Positions 33,273 to 44,700 of a DNA stretch of 64,000 nt are shown here, one piece after another (position 1 is the first letter of the stretch; the number at the start of each line of letters is the position of its first letter). Location: contig NC_090751.1 in assembly GCF_036898095.1 (NCBI RefSeq), forward strand, positions 85,541,628 through 85,605,627, given 5' to 3'. Origin of the DNA: Palaemon carinicauda. Taxonomy: Eukaryota > Arthropoda > Malacostraca > Decapoda > Palaemonidae. The notes beneath the pieces were generated by a model, which ran no database searches, had not been told where the DNA came from, and saw only the letters and a program-made list of their open reading frames with translations. A program made the position numbers and the translations under genes.

Positions 33273-34879
33273 ATCTCACCCAAAAATAGATTTTTCGCTT
33301 CGCTCAAAATCCGTTTTTATAATTGTAAGCTAAGTGAATTACTCTGCTGCTCCCCCCCCCCCCACCCCCAAACACTCCCATATAAGTCATATACTGTATG
33401 TAATTATGCTATTGTGTATTGTTTAGTAATCCTTAATGTCTAAAGCAAACTTTGTCTTCAGTAGCCCAAGTAAGAAAAACTGGGAAAACTAATGTATACA
33501 GTACTGTACTCATAACTAGCCCACTTATTGACTATTTAGCAACATAACTACTAAGGCAAACTCAAACACATACAAAAGTCTATCACACAAATATCTAATG
33601 GTTTTATGTCTATAGTCAATATCATTCATATTAAATAACAAAGTAACCAATCTCAGTTACATAAAAAACTAGTTGGCACTTGTTCTTCTATTGGCAGACA
33701 TAGCTATGAGCAAGGGAACAATGGGATAGGATTTTTTATAACAGTTTGACTGGGAAGCTGCATTCCATACAAATAGCTTAAAATATACCAGCAGGTACCT
33801 TCACACTACCAAAATTGGTAATATTTTGAGTTATGGTAGATCAACTAACATAACTGAAAAGCTATGGTTGTGCAGTAAGATCGTCATTAATTACATTCAA
33901 AACTCTTTACTGTAACTGCATGATATCTAAATTAACTTTTTTAAACTTTGTGGTTTCTGCCAGTCATCACCATAAAAAACTAATAATCTTAAAAAACAAG
34001 TTACCGTACTCAAAACCCAGTACAGTAATAATACTGTAATGAAACATGGTTAAAACACAAGCTTTTGTTTGCCAGGAATTCTGGACGTCGTTTGTAGCCG
34101 TGTTCATTGTACTACAAATATCTCCTTACTTAATTTGTTTCTGCTCTGCAGTAGATTGCTTCGCTTATGATCAAGGATACCAGATAACTCCTCATCAATC
34201 AAGATCAACATTTTCTTATTGTTGATATGTCCTAAAAAGCAGAGCATGTTTCTCAACATGCATTAGTCCTGTGGACAACCATTTTGGTGTTATTTTATTT
34301 ATCTAATTTATCTCTTAGTTCAATTATACAAACAACAAAAGGGCGAATACGCATTTAACAAAGGGGTGAATTGTATCTTTGTGGTTCAGACTTTGTTCGA
34401 GCATGGACTTGACTTCTATAATCCATTATTAAACTAAATATATCAAATACACATTTCTACCGTAACCTTTCATTACTAATATGATAAATAAAATAACAGC
34501 TGTAATTATATTGTATATTCCAATATTGAAAACATATAACCAAGAGGTTTAGAATATACAGTAAAACACTGACCCTTTTATTCTATTCAGACAAGTAACC
34601 TACATCAGAAGCACCACATATCAATTTTTTTCTGAACTACCAGGTAGAAGGAGCCTCCTAAAGCCTGTGCTAATATGATAAAAGGAGCAAAATGGGAATT
34701 TCTCATTAAAATCTGTAATTTTGTTAATAGAGGTTTCTGATAGTAGTAGATGGAATTCAAAATAGTGTACAGTATTTGCCATGATCTATTTATTCATCTA
34801 AGTTACAATCACCTAAATAAAGGCTCCGTCCTAACCAATACTACACTGTTCTATGTTGAAACACTAAAACTCATCTCGT

Positions 34880-35080
34880 ACTTCAGGATAAGGAGCCTTC
34901 GTACAGTATATCAGCAGCCAGTTCCTCCCATGTGCATTAAAAATGGACACCACCTAACTTAAACTTCCCAACCCAACCTAACCTACAAGCCGTGTCCTTA
35001 CCTACATACCTAACAAGGGGCTAATGACCCCCGCAATCCCCTTTATGCTGCCGTATACTTAATCAGCCGTTATCATACAT
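34880..35080. repeat. Dispersed repeat 'gccnt(a/g)tcctt', copy 1
   Basis: The string 'ctaacctacaagccgtgtcc' then 'ttacctacatacctaac' and 'ctgccgtata' is shared with 42605-42790 and, more diverged, with 35226-35390. Class is unknown. Confidence 0.6.
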
Positions 35081-35225
35081 GGAGGTGGACACTATCATAC
35101 CTACACCCCCAAGAAAAATCCTATTGGGATCCATTTCCTACTAAACATCATTGCAAATGTTATCATCCTAAACTGATCATACAGATTCATATGTACACCT
35201 ACGTTACCTTCTGACAATTTTGTGA

Positions 35226-35390
35226 CGGCTTTATATAACGACGGACAGAACCTCCCTCGTGCATATTACACCACCTAGCCTAAACTTCACAACTACCCTA
35301 CTAGCCGTTTCCTTTCCTACTTACCTAACGATGCAAACCCATTAGACTGCCATATATTTAGTAATATGGTCGAAAATATGGGAGTTATGA
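35226..35390. repeat. Dispersed repeat, copy 2
   Basis: Contains 'cagaacctccctcgtgcata', 'ctagccgtttcctttcctac' and 'actgccatata' in the same order as the copy at 34880. Confidence 0.5.
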
Positions 35391-36209
35391 GGCAAGGCCG
35401 TCTTCATACATATACCCCAATTCTGCAATCTAGAAGAATTTTGTATTACCTTTGACTAGTCTAGCCTAGTTTCGTTTATGAGGTAAACTAGGCTTGTGTA
35501 ACCTATTCTGTAACCTTTCCACTACTTGGTCCTTCAAAATACCATTTCTAGCATTCCAACATAAACTTATGGCCCAAATCACATAAAAATTACAAAAACT
35601 TACGTTTAATAAGTATCTTATTCAAGGTTTACAGATAATAGTGGACATCCATGACTGTTGCATACGCAAACTGACACTTTGTTTTCCTCGGCACTATTGC
35701 ATGACGTGTCGTCTGCAACCAGGATTCGTAAACATAAAATTAATATATTTTACATTATATTTAGATAGCAAAATTAAAATGTAAATAAATGTATAGCTAT
35801 TCCATATTTTTACAGAATATTTTATCTTGTGATAATTATATAGATTTGTTGTTTGATAAAATACATCTTGACAGTATAAACTAGGAACAGTGGATACTCT
35901 GTCACGGCGCCTTTAATATTCCTACGTTTTATTCGCAACAATCTTAGGTTTACCTATTATTAAAATAGTGTTCATATTTTATGCAGTATATTTTATAGAT
36001 ACCATTTACATATTTAACAAGTGAAATCTTCCCCATTCCTGCTAACTAACTTAGCTTTTCGGTCCCGTGAATTTAAAACACTCCTGGATCATTATGGGTG
36101 TGTAGGCTAAAAAGGGTATATTTTCTTTGCTTTTTATTAAGACAGCTCATTGCTAAATTATCTATTTTTTACGAGTCAGTAAGAAGAGAGTCTTTTTGCA
36201 CTTGTTGGG

Positions 36210-36685
36210 GAATTCATATTGTTACTCCAATGGGGAAATGTGTTTTTTGGTAGCTCAAGTCCAACTGATTACCACACAATTTCCATTAATCCTATGTCAT
36301 CAAAAGTTGTTTTTAAAATTTGGCAAAACGTCTACATGGGTATGTTGCAGGTAATAATCTGTTTTTTAGTTTGCAATGTGGCTTTCGTAAAGGCATTGGA
36401 GCATTTAAAGCCCTTCTTACAATTTCCAAAGCAGTAGAGAAAACCCTGGATTGTAGTCAAGAAGTTCGTATGATTGGCTTTGATTTTAGTGGTAGCTTGT
36501 TTTAAAACTTAAGCAGATGGGAGGCGGGCGCCTTTTCTTAACATTATTATTATTGAATCTTAAATAATAGATAGCAGAAAATAGTTTTTGATGGGCACTA
36601 AAGTGACTATAGGAGTGAGATATCTGGTGTTCCTCAGGACAGTGTTCTCGGGCCATTACTTTTCTTACCATCTACGAATGACATA
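36210..36685 (+). pseudogene. LINE reverse transcriptase fragment (Jockey/CR1-like)
   Basis: Frames between 36219 and 36685 give RT motifs in order: 'SSSPTDYHTISINPM...SKV' (RT motif 1 region), 'LFFSLQCGFRKGIGAFKALLTI', here cited by its core 'QCGFRKGIGAFKALLTI', then 'MIGFDFSGSL' (motif A, 'D' present), and after a deletion 'GVPQDSVLGPLLF' (36630-36665, motif B). The copy is frameshifted and internally deleted, and is interrupted at 36686 by the TAA-tailed retroposon. YADD is not seen. Confidence 0.72.
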
Positions 36686-36755
<70 letters not shown>

Positions 36756-37225
36756 AAGCTAAGCTACAACACTATTTGGAAAAGCGGTATGCTATAAGCC
36801 CAACGGGTCCAACAGGGAAAAATAGCCCAGTGAAGAAAGGAAATAAAAAAAAAACTACAAGAGAAGTAATGAACCATCAAAATAAGATATTTTACAATCA
36901 GTAACTAAATTAAAATAGATTTTTCATGAATAAACTATAAAAACAAAAGAAAGTAACAAGAGAAAGATAAATAAGATAGAATAGTGTTCTCTAGTGTACC
37001 CTCAAGCAAGAGAACTCTACTCCAGGATAGTGGAAGAATATGGTACAGAGGCTATGGCACTACCTAAGACTAGAGAATAATGGTTTGATTTTGGAGTGTC
37101 CTTCTCCTAGAAGAGCTGCTTATCATAGCTAAAGTTTCTCTTCTACCCTTACCAAGAGGAAAGTAGCCACTGAATAATTGCAATGCAGTAGTTAACCCCT
37201 TGGGCGAAGAAGAATTGTTTAGTAA
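36686..37225 (-). mobile_element. TAA-tailed retroposon, copy 7 (reverse)
   Basis: An ATT tract (36686-36755), and then 'aagctaagctacaacactat' and the full family body to about 37225 ('aagaattgtttagtaatctt'). It lies within or beside the LINE RT fragment. Confidence 0.8.
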
Positions 37226-37739
37226 TCTTGTCAGGTGTATGCATAGTACGGCTTATAAAACAAGCTCGTTGCACATACAGAGAAGGATAATCTCTTTGCA
37301 TCAGTTCTATCAACCTGTGGTTGCTGGATCCCTTAATAAATGTCTAGCTAAAAATAATGCATGGTGCAAATTATGAGGAATTGAAATTGAATCATCCCAA
37401 AGCATACTCAACTTTAAGGGCTGTTTTCCTGGTCATTTTACACGGGGGAACTTTGTGCCCTTCTTGACCTACAAAATCAGTTACCGTACACATTCTCTGG
37501 TGTTTAGCGTACCACACGGCATATTGCGTGTTTCTTCTTTAAAGCCTGGATATCTCCAGTCTTTCGAATGGCCAGTTATATAGCCTTGGGTATGCATATT
37601 TAAACGCTCTAGAATCTACAGTAGACATACATGTTGGCTTCAATAATTTGAAACCATCTGTTACTATTCTCATATATACATGATTCATTGGTTACACCAA
37701 GTGTTTTGGGCGGCTGGTTCTGATCACTTGATGGGTTAT

Positions 37740-38060
37740 TGTGCATATTTTTAACTCTATTCTAGCTTTAATAGACAGCCAGTGTAATTCAGTTAGTATA
37801 GGGTATAGGGGTAATCCTCTCTCAGACTTGGAAAAATCTTATCAGTCTTTTTCCTCTGTTTATTATGTTTTGCAATCTCTTAAGTTGCACTTTGGGTAGA
37901 CCATAGTAGATGGAGATACAGTAATCAATCCTGGTAATATCACAAGTTTCCTAAACAGAATATTCATTCAGATACTTCTTTACAAAAGCAATTTTTAAAA
38001 GGTGATATCCAGCGTTTCTTACTGCAAGAAGAAACTGAAGTTTTTTTTTTTTTTTTTTTA
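37740..38060 (-). pseudogene. LINE C-terminal region (minus), weak
   Basis: On the minus strand, 'ILTELHWLSIKARI' occurs near 37760-37800. It resembles the 'ITPALIKLHWLPVKARIEY' motif of the clearer fragment at 40126-40674. The flanking sequence is eroded. Confidence 0.4.
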
Positions 38061-38329
38061 TTCTGTAAGCGTTTCCATAATTTTGATTTGATAACAAATG
38101 ATCTTACTGAGAAGGTGGATAACCTAGCGAAGATTGTGAAATCAATTAAGTTAACACTTCAGACCAGTGTTTGAAATGTTACCTTTATTGATTCCCAAAA
38201 ATTAGAAAATGACATGCGCTGACAAGGTTAAGGAAAACTCTACTGGCAATTAAATCAACTGAAGCATCGTCTATAATCACTGACAGAAAAATCAGGTTGA
38301 AAATACACTTACGGATATATCAATTCTTA

Positions 38330-38979
38330 ATACGAGATCAACTTCAAATGAAAATGTGGAAAACTTTGCTGAGGTAGTAGGCTGGCCAGGGCACCAGCCA
38401 CATGTTGAGATACTACCGCCAGAGTTATTAGGTCTTTTGACTGGCCAGACAGTACTACATTGGATCCCTCTCTCTGGTTATGGTTAATTTTCCCTTTGCT
38501 TACATACTCACACACCAAATAGTCTGGCCTATTCTTTACATATTCTCCTGTCCTCAAACACCTGACAACACTGAGATTACCAAACAATTCTTCTTACTAC
38601 ACTGTAATTGTTCAGTGGCCACTTTCCTTTTTGTAAGGGTAGAAGAGACTCTTTAGCAGCTCTTCTAGGAGAAGGATACTCCAAAATCAAACCACTGTTC
38701 TCTAATCTCGGGTAGTGCTATAGCCTCTGTGCCATGGTCTTCCACTGTCTTGGGTTAGAGTTCTCTTGCTTGAGGGTACACTCGAGGACACTAGTCTACC
38801 GTTCCTATTTAGTTCTATTGAAGTTTTTTTAGTTTATATGGGAGATATTTATTTTATTGCTGTTACTCATCTTAAAATATTCTATTTTCCTTTTTTTTCT
38901 TTCCTCACTGGGCTATTTTTCCTGTTGGGGCCTCTGGGCTTATAGTATCCTCCTTTTCCAACTAGGGTTGTATCTTAGC

Positions 38980-39035
<56 letters not shown>
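38330..39035 (+). mobile_element. TAA-tailed retroposon, copy 8 (longest, ~700 bp)
   Basis: Plus orientation. It starts near 38370 ('gtaggctggccagggcacca') or slightly upstream, runs through 'ctttccttttt(g)taagggtag' and 'agggtacactcgaggacact', and ends with 'aactagggttgtatcttagc' plus (TAA)n at 38981-39035. It gives the fullest view of the family body. I see no ORF, so it may be the 3' UTR of a LINE or a large SINE. Confidence 0.78.
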
Positions 39036-39037
<2 letters not shown>

Positions 39038-39720
39038 CGATGTTGCCTGGACCGTATTCAAAATGTAGAACACAACATAACTCGGGTATTGAAGAAAATT
39101 TCTGCCGTTGGGACTGTCACTACTTGTTGAAATGTGATTCTGAAGTTCGAAAGGTTATTCATGATAACATAACTGTGACAAAGTTACGTTGCGATCGTGA
39201 TACTTATAACATACGTGATAGGTACCATGCAATTACTTGCTACCATTGCCAAAGATATGGACATTTTGAAAAAAAAAATGAAAGTTCAAGGCTGATGATA
39301 AAGTATACGAGAAATGCTCTGGAAATCAAGCCACCAAAGAATGTTACTGGCAACTGGTAAAATGTATAAATTGTAATAAATTGAAAAAAAAACCCTTATA
39401 AAGCTTACGATTTAGAATGGAAGAGATTAGCAAAAATACGGACCATGGATACTAGGGATGACATAAATTGCGACTATATAAATATTCAATGTGCTGGTAA
39501 TAAAACTTCAAATTCGAGAATTGATAAATGATAAATATTTCGACATGTTAGCATTATATGAAACATAGTTTAATAGCATTGACAAGGATAAGATTGTTGA
39601 AATGACCCTCCCCCCTAAGGCATGCTTTCATATTCTGAGAAAGGGCAAGTTGAGGGATGTAGAGTTGGGTTCTTCATCCACAAAGGCCATTTAATCTCAA
39701 GATGATATAGAAAAAATAGT
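39036..39720 (+). pseudogene. LINE ORF1 zinc knuckle and endonuclease fragment
   Basis: The 106-codon frame 39040-39360 ends in a CCHC-type knuckle, 'CYHCQRYGHFEK' (~39237). A second knuckle continues in broken frame ('KCINCNK', ~39362). Downstream, another frame gives 'YFDMLALYET' and 'MTLPPKACFHILRKGK' (~39540-39650). This resembles the AP-endonuclease domain of Jockey/CR1-type LINEs ('LxLTETW', 'PPxxxFHHxxRKGK'). Several frameshifts and stops: a dead copy. The preceding TAA tail belongs to another element. Confidence 0.65.
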
Positions 39721-39984
39721 GTAACAATTTTTGAATATATATTACTTTACATAAAGAATATCCATGTGTAATAGGGCCAGGAAAACAGCCCTTAAATTGA
39801 GTAATGTAAGTAGGGTACATTATTTATTGGAACACCAAGAGACAAATTACAGTAAAGTAATACGCCTTGACCACGAACAGATATCGGGACCGAGTTGTTA
39901 TTGATAATGATCTGGGTGTCACCCAAGTTTCTTATTTTTCTTTTTATCCTACTTTATTTCGGTTATTACTCTCTTGTCTGATCT

Positions 39985-40674
39985 TCAGTTGCTGACTACA
40001 ATCTTGATTTTTGGGATATTTACTTACTTGCTTACTTGTTTTGGGTTTAAATCCAACCCTCCACTGAAGTCTAGTGAACTACTTCTCGGGCGGGTCCATA
40101 TTAATCATCTAGCGAAACATTTTCATTATAACTTATACAATTCTTTGATTGTAGCATCTTCCAAATCATATGATCTTGTGAAAAGTAATGTCTTTAGTTT
40201 CTTCTTAAATTCAATTGCTCCCTTTAGGTCCTTCATTTCAGTTGGCAGTTTATTATAGTGTCTAGGCGCACAGTAGCTAAAAGCCCTTTCACCAAATTTA
40301 CTATTTGTTCTTGGTTCAGATAGTCTATGTTTGTCACTCATGTGTCTTGTGTTAACATTTGTTCCTAGTTCTAGTTTATTCAGGCATTCTTTTAGATATT
40401 TTGGTTCATTTTGGTTCAGTATCTTAAACGTTAGTAAGAGTAGCTTGTATTCAATTCTCGCTTTTACCGGTAGCCAGTGTAACTTAATTAGTGCAGGGGT
40501 AATTCTTTCCCTATTGTGTAGTCCTTTTCTTAATCTGGCGGCTCTGTTTTGTACTCTCTGAAGTTCAGTTATATAGTTCGTTATGCATGTTGCATAACAG
40601 TTTTCATAATTCTGACCATCTATTGCGTTGGAGTCCTCACAGACTGTACCACCTTGTTCGTAATAGGTATGCAT
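39985..40674 (-). pseudogene. LINE ORF2 C-terminal portion (CR1/L2-like)
   Basis: An open frame of 182 codons (40126-40674) contains 'ELQRVQNRAARL', 'RITPALIKLHWLPVKARIEY', 'LLLTFKILNQNEPKYL', 'GERAFSYCAPRHYNKLP' and 'IEFKKKLKTLLF', in the order found after the RT domain of CR1/L2-like LINEs. The catalytic RT and endonuclease domains are missing. It is a 5'-truncated copy, though still open. About 140 bp after the stop may be its 3' UTR. At its upstream edge (40680) it abuts another LINE fragment on the opposite strand. Confidence 0.8.
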
Positions 40675-40734
40675 TTAGTTCTAACAGTCTTGCCATATCT
40701 AGCATAAGGCTCAATACTCCACAGATTCTAGAAG

Positions 40735-40900
40735 TTTTATTTCAGCTGTGAATAAATTGTGGAATAATCTTTCTAACCGGGTAGTTGACTCGGTGAAACT
40801 ACAAAAGTTCATTATAGCAAATACTTTTATGTTGAACAAAGTGACACGAGTCTCTCTTCGTGATATATATATGACAGATTTATTTTAACCTTATTACTGA
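40735..40900 (+). pseudogene. LINE ORF2 extreme C-terminus (plus)
   Basis: Translates to 'LWNNLSNRVVDSVKLQKF' and then 'ANTFMLNKVTRVSLRDIYMTDLF', cited here for orientation by 'TFMLNKVTRVSLRDIYM'. Related to the fragment at 3285. Only the C-terminal tail remains. Confidence 0.6.
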
Positions 40901-41522
40901 TCTTAAAATATCTCATATTCTTTAGTGATTACTACTCATGTATACCATAGTTTATTTATTTCCTTATAGCCTATAATTTCCTTACTGAGCTACTTTCCCC
41001 CCATTGAATGGTTGATAAGTTAAAACTTGTTGATTTACAGAAGACATTTTCAAAAGTGTTAAAGTTGTTAATCTGTTCCCACGAAGAAAGTAGGATTTGA
41101 CGGAAGAAAAGTTTCTCTTTGTCAAACCGAAGCATAAAGGTAAAGTGAAAACTTTGGTAATTCACACATCTCGGGAAAGACTTTTTTTTCTAATACAATT
41201 CAAATGTAAATTGAAAAGAAAACAATGAAAACACCTTTTTATTCACGTCAAAACGAAGCTCCCAGGCAAAATGAAAAAAAAAACTTGACAGTAAACTTAA
41301 GTGTAAAAGGTTATTTCTGATCTAATTCAAATGTCAATTAATATAAAAATATCGAAATAGCTACTGGGATTAGATATGGTAAGCATCCGGGATATTTTAC
41401 TATAATTTGCTTTAAAAAAAAACATATAATTTATTGTGGGCGTCAACCGTAAACAAAGTGCCTGAACCTCCATCAGTGTCATTGCGCTTTCCGAACTGCA
41501 TTTGTTTGGCCCGAGGGCACCT
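40901..41522. other. No gene recognised
   Basis: AT-rich sequence. It includes repeated 'aaaa-gtaaa' stretches and no domain-bearing frame. Confidence 0.4.
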
Positions 41523-41770
41523 CAGAGTTGCCATTCGTACGATAATTATCGTACATGTACGATTATTTTGGGTCCGGTCCGATACATACCTTAGGTATAT
41601 ACAATGTATGTATGTGTTTAATTAAACAATCATACTAAAATATTTTGAAATAAGTCAATCATTTAACTCACTAATAATTATAATGAAACTGTGTATGATA
41701 ATTTTGGTTGAAAAACGACAATTTTAAGGCTCATGTACGATAATTCAGTCGAAATAATCTGGCAACCCTG
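41523..41770. mobile_element. hAT-type MITE (248 bp)
   Basis: Terminal inverted repeats start CAGAGTTGCCA on the left and CAGGGTTGCCA (reverse complement) on the right. The element is flanked by a perfect 8 bp duplication 'gggcacct' at 41515-41522 and 41771-41778. An 8 bp duplication and CAG-starting ends are the hallmarks of hAT transposons. There is no coding capacity, so it was moved in trans. An 18 bp perfect palindrome (41537-41554) lies just inside the left end, and 'catgtacgataatt' recurs near the right end. Confidence 0.85.
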
Positions 41771-41778
41771 GGGCACCT

Positions 41779-44700
41779 GGATTCAAAACAAACCAGTTAG
41801 TAAATAAGTAAACAATAGCTTTTGTGTTTGCGGTTTAAGTGTCAGTGCAAAGTGAAAATACGCGTGTGGACATTTCATCTCCTTAATAGAGGTGAGTGAA
41901 ACATAATGTCTTTTTTTTATTTTGCTTCAATTTGTTTATATGTTTTTATTTTGAAAATATTTATCGTAGGATTGGCCTAGGCCTACTATGAGTTCATGAC
42001 AGTACTTTGTTTGACTTTAGGGTAAAATTATGGTTTATATCTTGCTATTTATGAGCCTCCAAAATAAATGTCCTTTTTGAAGAAATCAGGAGTTTTCTTA
42101 TAGGAGAAACATATTTTTATTTTTTTTTATTAGAAAATATTGTTCTGACGGAAACTATCAAGACTTTAAACCATACTCTTGACCATATGTTTTACTTCAG
42201 AGCAGATATAGTTCAAATGTTCAAAAAATTAAGTAAATTAAAAGCTTTAACACAATTCTGTCTCATCTAATACAGGCTAAATGGTACATCCTAGTCTGTA
42301 GGTTATTCCACCTTAAAAAAAGTTAAGGTTTCGATGGTTACCCACCCAAGTTTAACTGGGGCAAGCAGAATTACTAGACAAATTGGTCTACTAAGATTAA
42401 AGCTGTAGAATCTTAGTAGGCTGTTATATTATCTAATGCCAGATTAGGTTGTCTTAGTATTATATTCATCTTATGCCTTGTTGGATTATCTTAGGCCTAG
42501 TTGCCAAAGTCAGATCTGATCTTTAGCATGACAAGAGATTATTGTTGACACAACTGCTCCGTAGTATAAACTTATTTTTTCCTTCTGTTTCATGTGCGAA
42601 ATTGGGAGCCTTTGTATGTCAGCGGTCAGTTCCTCCAGCTAGCATAAGATATGGGCACTAACTAACGTAATCTCCCCCCCCCCTGCTAACCTAACCTACA
42701 AGCCATATCCTTACCTACTTACCTAACGGGGGCCTAAGCATCCCCTCTCACACTGCCGTATTCTTCGTGAGCCATCATCATACATACACCCTGGACATTG
42801 TACTGTAAAATGTAGTGAAAAAAATAATATACGCTTATTGGTATGATTTTATAGTTAAGAGGTAATTAGCTGTGCATTCATGGTAGTCCCCTAACTAGGA
42901 AATAGCATTTATTGACTGTTATTAGCTCATTTAAAGGGTCCACACACAGGATATTTACACAGTGGGTAATTTCCATTGATGTTCTTAGATGTCTTTTTTA
43001 TTGTTTCATATTTCTATAACGATTTTCCTGCGAAAACAAGTGTTATTGTAGACTTGTTCTATGCTCTATACTGCCGTAGCCTAGCCTATATGGGTTTATA
43101 TATTCATTTTTTAGGATATACTGGTATATATACACTAATTTATGCTGCAAGTTACTATTTTGTTTTTAACATTATATTAACTTTTTTTTTGTATTTTACT
43201 AATCATTGAGTATAAAAAAAAAAAATATTAAATGGAAATGATATTAGCAATTATCAACGTCTTAAAAACACTGTTTTTGAAACAGCAAAAGTATGATACT
43301 TCTCAAAATATGGCTCTTCACAAAGTGTAACATCACATTCATGGTTGTAGCATGTGTCGCTGCATTGCTACTGCCACAGGAATGCATGCCTGCATATGAA
43401 ACACGTTCTCTGAACTCGTATTTTTTACTCTGATGGTGTCTGCATTGTTTGACTAAAGAGACGACTTGTAGGGCGCAGGGGATCTGCCACAATTGAGGGA
43501 TAACCAAACTAGATCCCTAATGCCTTACGGGTAATACTGTTATCGTTAATGACTGTATTACTATATTACAATTGTTTTATGCATTTCATATCAAGTATTA
43601 CATAACCATACTGTATAAAATACCATAGGTTTGTTCCTACACATAATACAAACTGTTGAACTTTAATATATGAGTATGACTTCTGCAAAGCTGGAACCAG
43701 CCGTTAAATTTTTAACAAGGCACACAGTTGGTCATCAGATGGTGAGGAAGCTCCTCCCACCTGACAGGTAGAGTAACCTTCACTTTGACTTCAGGCGCCG
43801 ATGAATACTGACGTACTGTTTGGCGTCCGCATCTGGCTATTTTACTCTTTAGTTTTTTCTTTTGGTTTGAAATGGGTCCTTGCAGTCAAGTTTGAGGGAT
43901 TTTGGAAGCAAGTATATGCAGTGATTTGTGTTAACTGTATTTGCATTTGTTTCCTGTTGCCTGCTGATATGCAACATACTGGACTGAACTTGTTCCTGTC
44001 GGGTGGCATGTCTGGTACTGCCCCATCTCTCGTATGTGTCCGACATTGGCAATGACTACGTGATTCTAAGGATGTTTGGCTTTGATTTTTGTGGCGCTTT
44101 GTTTGTCGAAAAGAACTCCTGATATGTGCCCTTCCGTAAGAGTGTCGTCTTCGAAAATACGACTTTCGAGAAGACAAACTTCTAGTTCTCCTCACTCCCC
44201 ACAGTATCATTGCTGAATCTTCTTTTCTAAGAAGAATCTGTAGAAGACATTATCTGTAGTCCACGAAGTACGATTAATAGGAGTTATGCTTCCATAACTT
44301 ATACAGTTTCTCTCCCCAGGGGCGAGATAGTGTGAGTTCCAGGAACTTCCTGTTGTGTGCGAGTGCCAATATGTGTCTCTTAGTGGGAAGAATCATCAGC
44401 AGACACAATCCTAGGGAGTGCTTGGTTCATGGTATAAATCTTTTTACACAGTTTGTGCGGTCTTAAGTTCTAAGAGTTGCAGTATTATGGGGGAAAAACA
44501 TCGGTTTTAACGTCTCGTACAGACTAAGCACACGCAGTTACCGGCCTTATTCTTCCCCTTAATGGATATTTTCTCTCTCTTATGGTAGAGAGAGAGAAGC
44601 AGTATGTACCAAAGTTTTCAGTTTGCTGTTACTGCTGCTATCCCTATTGCCTCTTGCAGGGGTCCATAGATATCACCGAAGCTCAGACTGCTGGTCGTTT

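Larger units (their letters stand above)
24551..33318 (+). mobile_element. DIRS-A: complete DIRS-type retrotransposon (8.77 kb)
   Basis: The element has inverted terminal repeats (24562-24907 and 32927-33272), a gag-like ORF1, an RT/RNase H/methyltransferase-like ORF2 and a tyrosine recombinase ORF3. Its internal complementary region (32757-32852) is the reverse complement of the right end joined to the left end. The ends lie at the T-runs 'tctttttggg' (left) and 'ccgtttttata' (right). The junction predicted by the ICR is 'ccgttttttgggctc', which fits joining of the two ends. No target duplication is seen, as expected for recombinase-mediated integration. All three ORFs are open, so it may be recently active. 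Confidence 0.93.
33319..36184. other. No gene recognised; one local repeat
   Basis: AT-rich, with a C-run at 33352-33368. Two diverged copies of a ~170 bp motif lie at 34880-35080 and 35226-35390 (with a third at 42605-42790). I found no domain-bearing frame. The 70-codon frame at 34750-34962 has no recognisable features. Confidence 0.4.

Noticed and set aside
43801..44210. Host gene or ORF1 on either strand
   Set aside because: Overlapping short frames on both strands without any recognisable domain. An old retroelement is possible but cannot be shown.
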